Shown here piece by piece: positions 1 through 4,459 of a DNA stretch of 6,985 bases. The stretch spans positions 1 through 6,985 of the forward strand of contig JAAZDI010000147.1 in the NCBI GenBank assembly GCA_012512295.1, written 5' to 3'. Positions within the stretch are counted from its first letter, which is position 1. Each line of letters opens with the position of its first letter. Origin of the DNA: Syntrophomonadaceae bacterium. GTDB taxonomy: Bacteria; Bacillota; Ch66; Ch109. The notes under the pieces are model-generated. The model made no database searches. It was not told where the DNA came from and saw only the letters and a list, made by a program, of their open reading frames with translations. A program made the position numbers and the translations under genes.

Positions 1-176
1 GAGTAAACGTAACCTAAAATATCTCCCTGGGAAACCTCTTGCCACGAATCGACTTTTACACCCTGAAGATATTTATAAAACTGCTGAAGATCCTGCTGGT
101 AAGAATCCAAGGTGTTGGGCGAGAGTCCCCGTTCCACTGCCAGGTAATGAATAAAGTTCTCCATTGTTTTGTCCAT
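1..176 (-). CDS. xerD: Site-specific tyrosine recombinase, N-terminal part (XerD-like), cut by window edge
   Basis: Only the first 58 codons are present, starting at an ATG at 176 and running off the left edge. The protein begins MDKTMENFIHYLAVERGLSP, followed by NTLDSYQQDLQQFYKYLQ. This is the N-terminal SAM-like, core-binding domain of Xer recombinases; the catalytic domain (R-H-R-Y) lies outside the window. XerC and XerD act together at dif to resolve chromosome dimers. XerD rather than XerC is inferred from its position just after spoIIM, as in Bacillus (spoIIM, fur, yqzK, xerD); fur and yqzK are absent from the gap here. The ribosome binding site is odd: a G-rich run (GGGGGGCGG) takes the place of GGAGG. 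A second ATG at codon 5 is a less likely start. Family assignment is firm, XerD versus XerC less so. Confidence 0.85.
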   Translation of the reverse strand, partial: MDKTMENFIHYLAVERGLSPNTLDSYQQDLQQFYKYLQGVKVDSWQEVSQGDILGYVY

Positions 177-197
177 AACGCCGCCCCCCGTCTGTTT

Positions 198-213
198 ACC
201 CTTTGACTACTTC
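198..213. repeat. Copy 1 of an exact 16-bp direct repeat (gap copy)
   Basis: ACCCTTTGACTACTTC occurs here, between spoIIM and xerD, and again at 856-871 inside the start of spoIIM in the same orientation. On the minus strand this copy reads GAAGTAGTCAAAGGG followed by TAA, so it closes a tiny frame ending IEVVKG-stop, compared with GEVVKG in SpoIIM. The flanking bases differ, so identity is limited to 16 bp. Confidence 0.8.
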
Positions 214-225
214 TATGCAATCCAT

Positions 226-249
226 AAAAATCCTGCTCACAAAAATCCT
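226..249 (-). repeat. Tandem AGGATTTTT pair, 15-bp period
   Basis: On the minus strand AGGATTTTT occurs at 249-241 and 234-226. The first is followed by GTG and the second by ATG, giving two back-to-back ribosome-site-plus-start look-alikes. Both lead into the same 14- or 9-codon frame, which ends at 196 and reads MSRIFMDCIEVVKG when started at the GTG at 240. Whether this peptide is made is unknown. It sits 20 bases before the xerD start and could be a leader peptide or a chance arrangement. Confidence 0.5.
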
Positions 250-256
250 AATGATA

Positions 257-886
257 TCAAGAACTGATTACGGGAATTAATAACCGTAAAAAAGCCGGAG
301 CGACCAAACCTTCAATTAATCCGGCGATGATCAAGCCGATAATTATGATGAGCATTGACAACGAATAACTAAAGAATCTAGTCCAGATAGTCCGGGCAAC
401 CGAAATCCTTCCCCGAATTAAGTACAGAGAAAAAGATGTAGACAGAACTCCGCCAAGTAATAAAAAAGGAATATAAATGAGGTTTTGCGGGATAATGCCT
501 AAAATGATTAAAACAGCTCCCTGGAGACTTTTTTGTTGAATTAAAAAGCCAGTGGTGAAGCCAAGGATAAAGCCACGAACAAGGATAATCAATCCGATTA
601 GGGGAAGTCCAATTACTGTCAAACCTAAGAACCATAGGCTAATTCCTATTTTAAGGTTGCCTAGAACTGTTTGCCCCACTACGGCGATCCGGTTGGCCGG
701 CTGGTCAACTAGCAGTTGGAAATTCTGGTCAAGATAGTTTTTTAAGGCGGTTTGTTGTTCCTGATGTAAATGCGTAACACTTATTCCGCCAATAATAGAT
801 CCGACAATAAAAAAGAGCAGGACCAACACTACCAGCTGGAAATGCTCTCGTAGGAACCCTTTGACTACTTCACCTAGTTTAGTCAT
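257..886 (-). CDS. spoIIM: Stage II sporulation protein M
   Basis: SpoIIM is an integral membrane protein of the mother cell. With SpoIID and SpoIIP it forms the complex that remodels septal peptidoglycan and drives engulfment of the forespore. The 209-residue length matches the family (about 210). The sequence is strongly hydrophobic, with likely membrane segments near residues 17-38, 80-102, 104-116, 122-157 and 172-200. Between the first two is a polar outside loop (about 39-79). The family-type motif GIIPQNLIYIP sits at 130-140. The ATG at 886 follows GAGGAG with 8 nt spacing, which fixes the start. The gene lies 156 bases after the Nudix gene and 80 before xerD. A sigma-E-like promoter is visible upstream, fitting mother-cell expression. 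Codons 6-11 contain copy 2 of the 16-bp repeat. No truncation is seen. Confidence 0.93.
   Translation of the reverse strand: MTKLGEVVKGFLREHFQLVVLVLLFFIVGSIIGGISVTHLHQEQQTALKNYLDQNFQLLVDQPANRIAVVGQTVLGNLKIGISLWFLGLTVIGLPLIGLIILVRGFILGFTTGFLIQQKSLQGAVLIILGIIPQNLIYIPFLLLGGVLSTSFSLYLIRGRISVARTIWTRFFSYSLSMLIIIIGLIIAGLIEGLVAPAFLRLLIPVISS
856..871. repeat. Copy 2 of the exact 16-bp direct repeat (inside spoIIM)
   Basis: This is identical to 198-213. It encodes residues EVVKG near the SpoIIM N-terminus. Because this copy is under coding constraint, the intergenic copy is the more likely derivative, but direction cannot be shown from one sequence. Confidence 0.8.
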
Positions 887-919
887 GGCCCCCTCTCCTC
901 GCTCTTCTAATTCTATAAA

Positions 920-947
920 ATAGTATGCGAGAAAAGTTTTTTTATTC
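920..947 (-). promoter_or_regulatory. Candidate sigma-E promoter of spoIIM
   Basis: On the minus strand GAATAAA (947-941) and CATACTAT (927-920) are separated by 13 bases. The sigma-E pattern is KMATATT, about 14 bases, then CATACANT. The -10 agrees at most positions and the -35 at its first five. It lies about 35 bases before the start codon. B. subtilis spoIIM is sigma-E dependent, which supports the call. No experimental evidence is available. Confidence 0.5.
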
Positions 948-1042
948 TTAACCTTATCTGGTAATTTTGCCAGGGGGCAATCTGAAGACTTATATACCGC
1001 TCAGCAAGTCGTTAATAATAAAAAAATCAATGATAGCAAGCA

Positions 1043-1576
1043 TTAAGTCAAAAGCTTATTTAAGGCTAAAATCCCAATAATCGTTTTAGCATCCTGAATC
1101 TCCCCTGTCAAAACCATCTGTTGAGCTGTTGCTAAAGGTACTCGAGTCATTTCAATAAATTCATCTTCATCTGGGGATTGTTTCAATTCGATTAATTTCC
1201 TCGCTAGATAAAGGTACATCACTTCATCACTGAATCCGGGTGTGGTATAGTACCGAGCGATTAAAGACAATTGACCTGCCTGATACCCAGTTTCTTCCAA
1301 TAATTCGCGCTGAGCACATATTTCAGGATCCTCGCCCCGGTTTAATTTGCCAGCCGGTATTTCGAGAATCACTTTATCTATCGGTTTACGATACTGTCTA
1401 ACCATAATTAATTCTTGATTGTTAGTTAAAGCAACAACGGCAACTGCTCCTGGATGCTCAACGATTTCTCTTTGGGCCGACTTACCATCAGGCAACTCAA
1501 CTTGATCAACTCGGAGATTTATCATCCTTCCTTGATAAACATACTCTGAACTTAATGTTCTCTCAGCTAAATTCAA
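1043..1576 (-). CDS. nudF: ADP-ribose pyrophosphatase (Nudix hydrolase)
   Basis: A cytosolic Nudix enzyme expected to cleave ADP-ribose to AMP and ribose 5-phosphate, clearing a reactive NAD breakdown product. The Nudix box GX5EX7REXXEEXG is intact: GKLNRGE, seven residues, then RELLEETGY, at about residues 76-98. Other ADP-ribose pyrophosphatase marks are QYRKP, EIPAGKL, YTTPGFSDEVMYLYLA and the C-terminal GEIQDAKTIIGIL. Length is 177 residues, normal for the NudF/YqkG group. The frame is open to 1591, but I place the start at the TTG at 1576. That TTG follows GGAGG (1589-1585) at 8 nt spacing, and the protein then begins MNLAERTLSS. An ATG between them is out of frame and stops after two codons. 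The gene lies just upstream of spoIIM, as in related genomes. Substrate is inferred from family. Confidence 0.9.
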   Translation of the reverse strand: MNLAERTLSSEYVYQGRMINLRVDQVELPDGKSAQREIVEHPGAVAVVALTNNQELIMVRQYRKPIDKVILEIPAGKLNRGEDPEICAQRELLEETGYQAGQLSLIARYYTTPGFSDEVMYLYLARKLIELKQSPDEDEFIEMTRVPLATAQQMVLTGEIQDAKTIIGILALNKLLT

Positions 1577-1584
1577 TTCATTTG

Positions 1585-1589
1585 CCTCC
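1585..1589 (-). promoter_or_regulatory. Ribosome binding site fixing the TTG start of nudF
   Basis: GGAGG on the minus strand is 8 nt before the TTG at 1576-1574. It overlaps the upstream in-frame TTG (1591), which would have no site of its own, so the shorter protein is preferred. Confidence 0.75.
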
Positions 1590-1597
1590 AATTCGCC

Positions 1598-1626
1598 AAA
1601 ATATAATGTCTATTAATACTAATCAA
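1598..1626 (-). promoter_or_regulatory. Weak candidate sigma-A promoter of nudF
   Basis: On the minus strand TTGATT (1626-1621), a 17-base spacer and TATTTT (1603-1598) match four of six positions in each box. Initiation would fall near 1591 and leave a very short leader before GGAGG. The match is only moderate in an AT-rich region. Confidence 0.28.
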
Positions 1627-1782
1627 ATGATCTTGAAAGGCATAAAACCGCAACTGATTAAATAAAATGGGTCTAGACGGTTAATAATACCAAAGAATAC
1701 TGGCAATAAACCAACCAATAAGGATGGTGATTAATCAATGCTGATGATTACTAGTCGAAATTCAGTTATCTGGAGGGGTTCA

Positions 1783-1866
1783 GTGCGTGAGGTAACGGCT
1801 GAAATCCGGGAATTAGCCAGGACCTATACGTTGTTATCTGATCTAATCAGGGTTTTATTAAACTAA
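1783..1866 (+). CDS. Possible 27-residue peptide, unknown function
   Basis: GTG at 1783 follows a GGAGGGG run (1772-1778) and opens a 27-codon frame, MREVTAEIRELARTYTLLSD then LIRVLLN. The composition suggests one amphipathic helix with alternating charged and hydrophobic residues. It lies on the strand opposite to all large neighbours. The same frame is open back to an ATG at 1738, but that start has no good ribosome site. I do not recognise the peptide, and no convincing promoter or terminator was found. The purine-rich start site is the only real support, so this may be chance. Confidence 0.3.
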   Translation: MREVTAEIRELARTYTLLSDLIRVLLN

Positions 1867-1991
1867 CTCAGGGTGTTTTCATTCAGTTTCGCCGAACATT
1901 AAGGCGCCAGATGGAGTCGCTGCTCTTAAACAAGTTACCTCTACAGAAGTCGGCGTCGTTTGCTTCAGTTAAAAGCTGCTTGCTTTATTGG

Positions 1992-3116
1992 TTACAAAGA
2001 AACTGCTTGACAGATCTTTACTAGATACAAGGGCAATAAGTTAAGATCCTTTAGAAAGACATGCTCTTCCCGGGTATGGACCTGCCGCATACCTACCCCC
2101 AGATTAGCTGTTGGCAGGCCCCGGCTGTTTAAGATATTCGCATCACTTCCTCCACCGCTTTTCACGAGTGAGGCCTTTCGTCCGAGCTGGCTAGCAGCCT
2201 CTTGAGCAATGCGAACTACTAAGTCTGATTCTTGGAGGCAGAATTCAGGGTAAAGCAATTCTGTCTCTATCTGGACTTTGGCACCAAACTCCTGGGCTGC
2301 TTTTTCCAGGCAATCCTGCATATATCGAGTCTCCTCTTCGAGCCTAGGTCGTTTCAAACTGCGTGTTTCACCCTTTAGATATACTTTTTCCGGCACAATA
2401 TTCCGAGCTTCCCCTCCCTGAATGATGCCAATATTAGCTGTTGTTTCCTCGTCTATCCGACCTAAACGCATGGCATTAATCGCTCTGGCTGCGACCTGAA
2501 TCGCATTAATTCCCTCCTCGGGATTTATCCCGGCGTGGGCTGCTTTACCAGTAATGGTCGCTTCAAGCTGATTCTGGCAAGGACCTTGGATAATAATCGA
2601 ACCAATTTCTCCGTCACTGTCCAAAACAAACCCCATTTTGGCTTTTAACAGACTAAAATCAAGATTTTTGACCCCTTTTAATCCGATTTCTTCGGCAACT
2701 GTGAAAAGCAATTCAATTGGCCCATGGTCTATACAATTTTCTTTCATTATTTGTATTGCTTCCAAAATCGCTGCTATCCCTACTTTATCATCGGCTCCTA
2801 AAATAGTACTGCCATCAGAATAAACAGCATTATCTCTGATAACCGGGACAATTCCCCGGCCTGGGACCGTATCCATATGGGCACCGATAAGAATCGTCGG
2901 CAAGGTTTGGTTTCCTGGAAGCCGGGCAATCAGGTTGCCGGTTGCCGTACCCATAACCTGACCGGCATTATCTTCAATAACCTCTAAATCTAAAGCAGTT
3001 AAGCGCTTTATTAAATAATCAGCCAGTTTTCGTTCTTCACCAGAGGGTGAATCAATTTTCACCAGATTAATAAATTCATTCAGTAACCGATTTGAGTTAA
3101 CCACACCATTCGCCAT
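1992..3116 (-). CDS. PepT-like M20 metallopeptidase (tripeptidase T-like, YqjE group)
   Basis: A cytosolic zinc-dependent aminopeptidase-type enzyme of the M20/M28 clan, related to tripeptidase T and to B. subtilis YqjE. The exact substrate is unknown; small peptides are likely. Metal-binding and catalytic motifs are intact: GAHMDTVPGRG (H80, D82), GADDKVGIAAILEA (D109-D110), TVAEEIGLKG (catalytic E142, ligand E143), VLDSDGEIGS (D166) and QVHTREEH (H347). The M20 dimerisation domain is about residues 185-290 (TITGKAAHAGINPEEGINAI). Length is 374 residues, normal for PepT-like proteins. The ATG at 3116 has only a weak upstream site (AGGT; AGAAGGG touches the ATG). A GTG at codon 5 (3104) would give MVNSNRLLNEF, also a plausible start. 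The thioesterase gene ends 88 bases upstream on the same strand and may be co-transcribed. Confidence 0.9.
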   Translation of the reverse strand: MANGVVNSNRLLNEFINLVKIDSPSGEERKLADYLIKRLTALDLEVIEDNAGQVMGTATGNLIARLPGNQTLPTILIGAHMDTVPGRGIVPVIRDNAVYSDGSTILGADDKVGIAAILEAIQIMKENCIDHGPIELLFTVAEEIGLKGVKNLDFSLLKAKMGFVLDSDGEIGSIIIQGPCQNQLEATITGKAAHAGINPEEGINAIQVAARAINAMRLGRIDEETTANIGIIQGGEARNIVPEKVYLKGETRSLKRPRLEEETRYMQDCLEKAAQEFGAKVQIETELLYPEFCLQESDLVVRIAQEAASQLGRKASLVKSGGGSDANILNSRGLPTANLGVGMRQVHTREEHVFLKDLNLLPLYLVKICQAVSL

Positions 3117-3153
3117 CCCTTCTACCTACATCTATTATTAACCCAAAGCTTGC

Positions 3154-3188
3154 GGCCGGCGCCAAAGCAACGATGTTCGTTTCCGGCC
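3154..3188 (-). repeat. Nested inverted repeat in the thioesterase-peptidase gap
   Basis: The outer arms GGCCGG (3154-3159) and CCGGCC (3183-3188) enclose inner arms AACGA (3169-3173) and TCGTT (3177-3181) with a 3-base loop. No T-run follows on either strand, so it is not a standard terminator. It may be an RNA processing or stability structure between two co-transcribed genes, or a chance GC-rich dyad. Confidence 0.4.
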
Positions 3189-3204
3189 TAGTTTGCTGAC
3201 CGGT

Positions 3205-3630
3205 TTAAAGACTTGTCTCTTTATTTTCTGCGTAGGTCAACATCTTCTCTCGAATAGGCGACGGAATAGGGATTATCTTACCATCTTTCAGAAAAGCCCC
3301 GGATGTCCTGGCAACAGCAATTAATTCCTTTGTTTGGTTATTAAATATTTCCTGCCTCCACCTTAGCTTAACTCTTTTAACCTCCTCATACCACCCATAA
3401 ATATCTAACTGATCGCCTAAAAATGCTTGCTTTTTAAATTGCACTGAAATATCTGCCAAGAAAATAGTAATCCCTTGAATAAGCAAATCCTTAATTGTAA
3501 TCCCCATTTCTTCTAAAAAAGCCGTTCGAGCGTCCTCGAAATAGCGTAAATAGTTAGCACTATTTACATGTCCATATGAATCTATATCATAGTTCTTTAC
3601 TTTCAAACAATATTTATGTTTCATTAACAT
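3205..3630 (-). CDS. Hotdog-fold acyl-CoA thioesterase (4HBT / YbgC-FadM group)
   Basis: A 141-residue single hotdog domain, the normal length for the family, expected to hydrolyse acyl-CoA thioesters in the cytosol. The signature is YDIDSYGHVNSANYLRYFED followed by AR. It contains D17, matching the catalytic aspartate of 4-hydroxybenzoyl-CoA thioesterase, the GHVN turn (20-23) and E32/R35 on the long helix. The rest alternates strands as expected (ISVQFKKQAFLGDQLDIYGW). Chain-length preference cannot be read. The ATG at 3630 lies 14 nt from GAGGAGG (3651-3645), unusually far; the ATG two codons later is farther still. A candidate promoter with a dyad is just upstream, and the peptidase gene follows after 88 bases. 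There is no visible link to fatty-acid or sporulation genes. The family call is firm and the substrate unknown. Confidence 0.85.
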   Translation of the reverse strand: MLMKHKYCLKVKNYDIDSYGHVNSANYLRYFEDARTAFLEEMGITIKDLLIQGITIFLADISVQFKKQAFLGDQLDIYGWYEEVKRVKLRWRQEIFNNQTKELIAVARTSGAFLKDGKIIPIPSPIREKMLTYAENKETSL

Positions 3631-3663
3631 TATTGTTTTTGAAGCCTCCTCAACTCTTTCTGT

Positions 3664-3690
3664 CTAATATTGTTAACAGTTTCCTGTCAA
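3664..3690 (-). promoter_or_regulatory. Candidate thioesterase promoter with an overlapping dyad
   Basis: On the minus strand TTGACA (3690-3685, full -35 match) is followed after 15 bases by TATTAG (3669-3664, four of six). The spacing is short. The -35 lies in the dyad TTGACAG-GAAA-CTGTTAA (3690-3673), 7-bp arms with one G/T pair around GAAA. As DNA it could be an operator; as RNA, a GAAA-tetraloop hairpin if transcription starts upstream. Confidence 0.4.
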
Positions 3691-3753
3691 ATAATTGGCC
3701 ATTAGTATTTGTTATTTACAATAAATCTCTTTAATTAAGTATCCTAATTAAAT

Positions 3754-3781
3754 AAAATGTACCGTAGTTTCCCACGGTACA
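3754..3781 (-). terminator. Intrinsic terminator of the 28-residue peptide unit
   Basis: On the minus strand GTACCGT-GG-GAAA-CT-ACGGTAC forms a stem of about 10 bp, counting one G-U pair and a closing T-A pair. It is capped by a GAAA tetraloop and followed by ATTTTATTT. The T-rich flank exists only on this strand. It closes the small unit whose promoter is at 3919-3947 and separates it from the thioesterase gene. Confidence 0.72.
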
Positions 3782-3790
3782 AAACTCTAC

Positions 3791-3877
3791 TTATTCATCC
3801 TCTTCTTCTTCATCATTCCAGGAATCTTCTTCTCGGTCTCGTCTTCTTAAATAGAAGGTATACTCACCTCTTGTCAA
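3791..3877 (-). CDS. Possible 28-residue acidic-tail peptide (or non-coding small RNA)
   Basis: A TTG at 3877 opens MTRGEYTFYLRRRDREEDSW followed by NDEEEEDE and stop. The peptide has an aromatic N-terminal part, a basic cluster RRRDR and a run of acidic residues at the end. It lies between a good sigma-A promoter (3919-3947) and an intrinsic terminator (3754-3781), so the DNA is probably transcribed as about 150 nt. Translation is less sure: the TTG has no strong ribosome site, while AGAGGTGA lies inside the frame with no start codon at the right distance. I do not recognise the peptide. Alternatives are a purine-rich small RNA or a leader RNA with an attenuator ahead of the thioesterase gene. 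Confidence 0.4.
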   Translation of the reverse strand: MTRGEYTFYLRRRDREEDSWNDEEEEDE

Positions 3878-3918
3878 TAATATTTTATCGCCTATGTTAA
3901 ATATACGTCACTAATTGA

Positions 3919-3947
3919 ATATTATGCCTTTATTCCGAAAAAGTCAA
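3919..3947 (-). promoter_or_regulatory. Sigma-A promoter of the small unit
   Basis: On the minus strand TTGACT (3947-3942) and TAATAT (3924-3919) are separated by exactly 17 bases. The -35 matches five of six and the -10 four of six. Initiation is expected near 3912. It is the best-spaced vegetative promoter in the gap. Confidence 0.65.
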
Positions 3948-3986
3948 AATTAGCAAAGGAGCAAAAATATCCGGTATTCTACTATT

Positions 3987-4014
3987 AAGCGATTTATTAG
4001 TGGTACAATCGCTT
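3987..4014. repeat. 8-bp inverted repeat in the small-gene gap
   Basis: AAGCGATT (3987-3994) and AATCGCTT (4007-4014) are perfect inverted arms around a 12-base loop. No T-run follows on either strand. It lies between divergent small units, about 40 bases upstream of the minus-strand -35 box, and could be an operator. Confidence 0.45.
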
Positions 4015-4155
4015 GTCTCTCCAAATACATAAAAATACAATCATTTTGAGAATATAATAAACACTACTGAAAGTTTTTCAATAAGCTCGATCTAATTTGG
4101 CTTCTGGAATTATGTTCAAGGTATTCTGTTAGAAATCGAGGCGAAAAATATCTTT

Positions 4156-4164
4156 GGAGGTGAT
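4156..4164 (+). promoter_or_regulatory. Near-perfect ribosome binding site of the 50-residue gene
   Basis: GGAGGTGAT matches nine consecutive bases of the anti-16S consensus. GGAGG is 9 nt before the ATG at 4170. This is the strongest ribosome site in the window. Confidence 0.85.
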
Positions 4165-4169
4165 ATTAA

Positions 4170-4322
4170 ATGAACCCCGGAAAATTTAATCTGGTTGAAG
4201 CTCTAAACCGGAAGGAGCTGCATAAGGGTTATCCTGGTGATAATTCCTCCTTGATGCGTATCAAAGATATTTTTAGGTCTGAAAAAGATCATGAAGATCC
4301 GACAAAGTATCCCGCTTGGTAA
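4170..4322 (+). CDS. Orphan 50-residue protein, unknown function
   Basis: ATG at 4170 opens a 50-codon frame, MNPGKFNLVEALNRKELHKG at the start and DHEDPTKYPAW at the end. It is soluble and highly charged, with no cysteine, membrane segment or signal peptide. Residues 7-19 and 28-41 look helical, separated by GYPGDNSS. I do not recognise a family. It is very likely expressed: it has a near-perfect ribosome site and an intrinsic hairpin begins 8 bases after the stop. It is the only well-supported plus-strand gene and faces the spo0A gene tail to tail. No modification, transport or immunity gene is near, so a bacteriocin or signalling peptide is not supported. A small sporulation-associated protein is possible from its place beside spo0A, but that is inference only. 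Confidence 0.75.
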   Translation: MNPGKFNLVEALNRKELHKGYPGDNSSLMRIKDIFRSEKDHEDPTKYPAW

Positions 4323-4330
4323 CACCTGGT

Positions 4331-4367
4331 AAGGGCTTGTAAATTACAAGCCCTTATTAAATTCTTT
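4331..4367 (+). terminator. Intrinsic terminator of the 50-residue gene
   Basis: AAGGGCTTGTA (4331-4341) and TACAAGCCCTT (4345-4355) form a perfect 11-bp stem around AAT, followed on the plus strand by ATTAAATTCTTT. The T-tract is interrupted, so efficiency is uncertain. On the minus strand ACCAGG follows, so it is not a convincing spo0A terminator. Confidence 0.68.
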
Positions 4368-4428
4368 ACTTACTCAACTCACTTTAACATAAAAAATATG
4401 TATAATTGGCTTGATATATAAATAATGC

Positions 4429-4456
4429 ATGTTGCTATAATTAATATGTTGCTATA
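4429..4456. repeat. Tandem 11-mer ATGTTGCTATA, 17-bp period
   Basis: Exact copies lie at 4429-4439 and 4446-4456, immediately after the spo0A stop, joined by ATTAAT; a similar AT-rich run follows the second copy. In the spo0A mRNA 3' region this reads TATAGCAACAT twice. The function is unknown; replication slippage could have produced it. Confidence 0.6.
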
Positions 4457-4459
4457 TGT

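Larger units (their letters stand above)
1592..1991. other. 400-base gap between nudF and the peptidase gene, mostly unexplained
   Basis: No large gene, RNA gene or clear terminator is visible. The stretch holds the weak nudF promoter at one end, a short plus-strand frame at 1783-1866, and a minus-strand hydrophobic run (ITILIGWFIASILWYY then stop, roughly 1690-1735). That run has no start codon or ribosome site and may be a decayed membrane peptide or chance. I see no hairpin with a U-run after the peptidase stop. Confidence 0.5.
3878..4169. other. Divergent intergenic region between the two small units
   Basis: This 292-base AT-rich stretch separates the minus-strand small unit from the plus-strand 50-residue gene. 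It holds the promoter at 3919-3947 and a hairpin at 3987-4014. For the plus-strand gene only a doubtful sigma-F-like pattern is seen: GTATT (4121-4125) and GGCGAAAAA (4140-4148), 14 bases apart, one base off the usual spacing. No gene-sized open frame or known riboswitch was recognised. Confidence 0.45.

Noticed and set aside
378..635. 85-codon frame on the minus strand inside spoIIM
   Set aside because: Shifted-frame shadow of spoIIM; low-complexity W/S/F-rich protein with no ribosome site, while the spoIIM frame is clearly the conserved one.
552..737. Plus-strand frame antisense to spoIIM
   Set aside because: Proline/arginine-rich composition typical of an antisense shadow, with no ribosome site or promoter.
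967..980. TTGCC-AGGG-GGCAA hairpin between nudF and spoIIM
   Set aside because: Only a 5-bp stem with no T-run on either strand, so not supported as a nudF terminator.
1875..2022. Plus-strand frame reading through the gap into the end of the peptidase gene
   Set aside because: No start with a ribosome site; runs antisense into real coding sequence; protein looks random.
2638..2823. Plus-strand frame antisense to the PepT-like gene
   Set aside because: Mirror of conserved M20 coding sequence, with no ribosome site.
3759..3912. T-box or other riboswitch leader for the thioesterase gene
   Set aside because: The terminator hairpin suggested it, but no AGGGTGG T-box motif and no other riboswitch signature was found.
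4170..4322. Peptide bacteriocin or RiPP precursor
   Set aside because: No cysteine or Gly-Gly leader in the 50-residue protein and no modification, transporter or immunity gene nearby.
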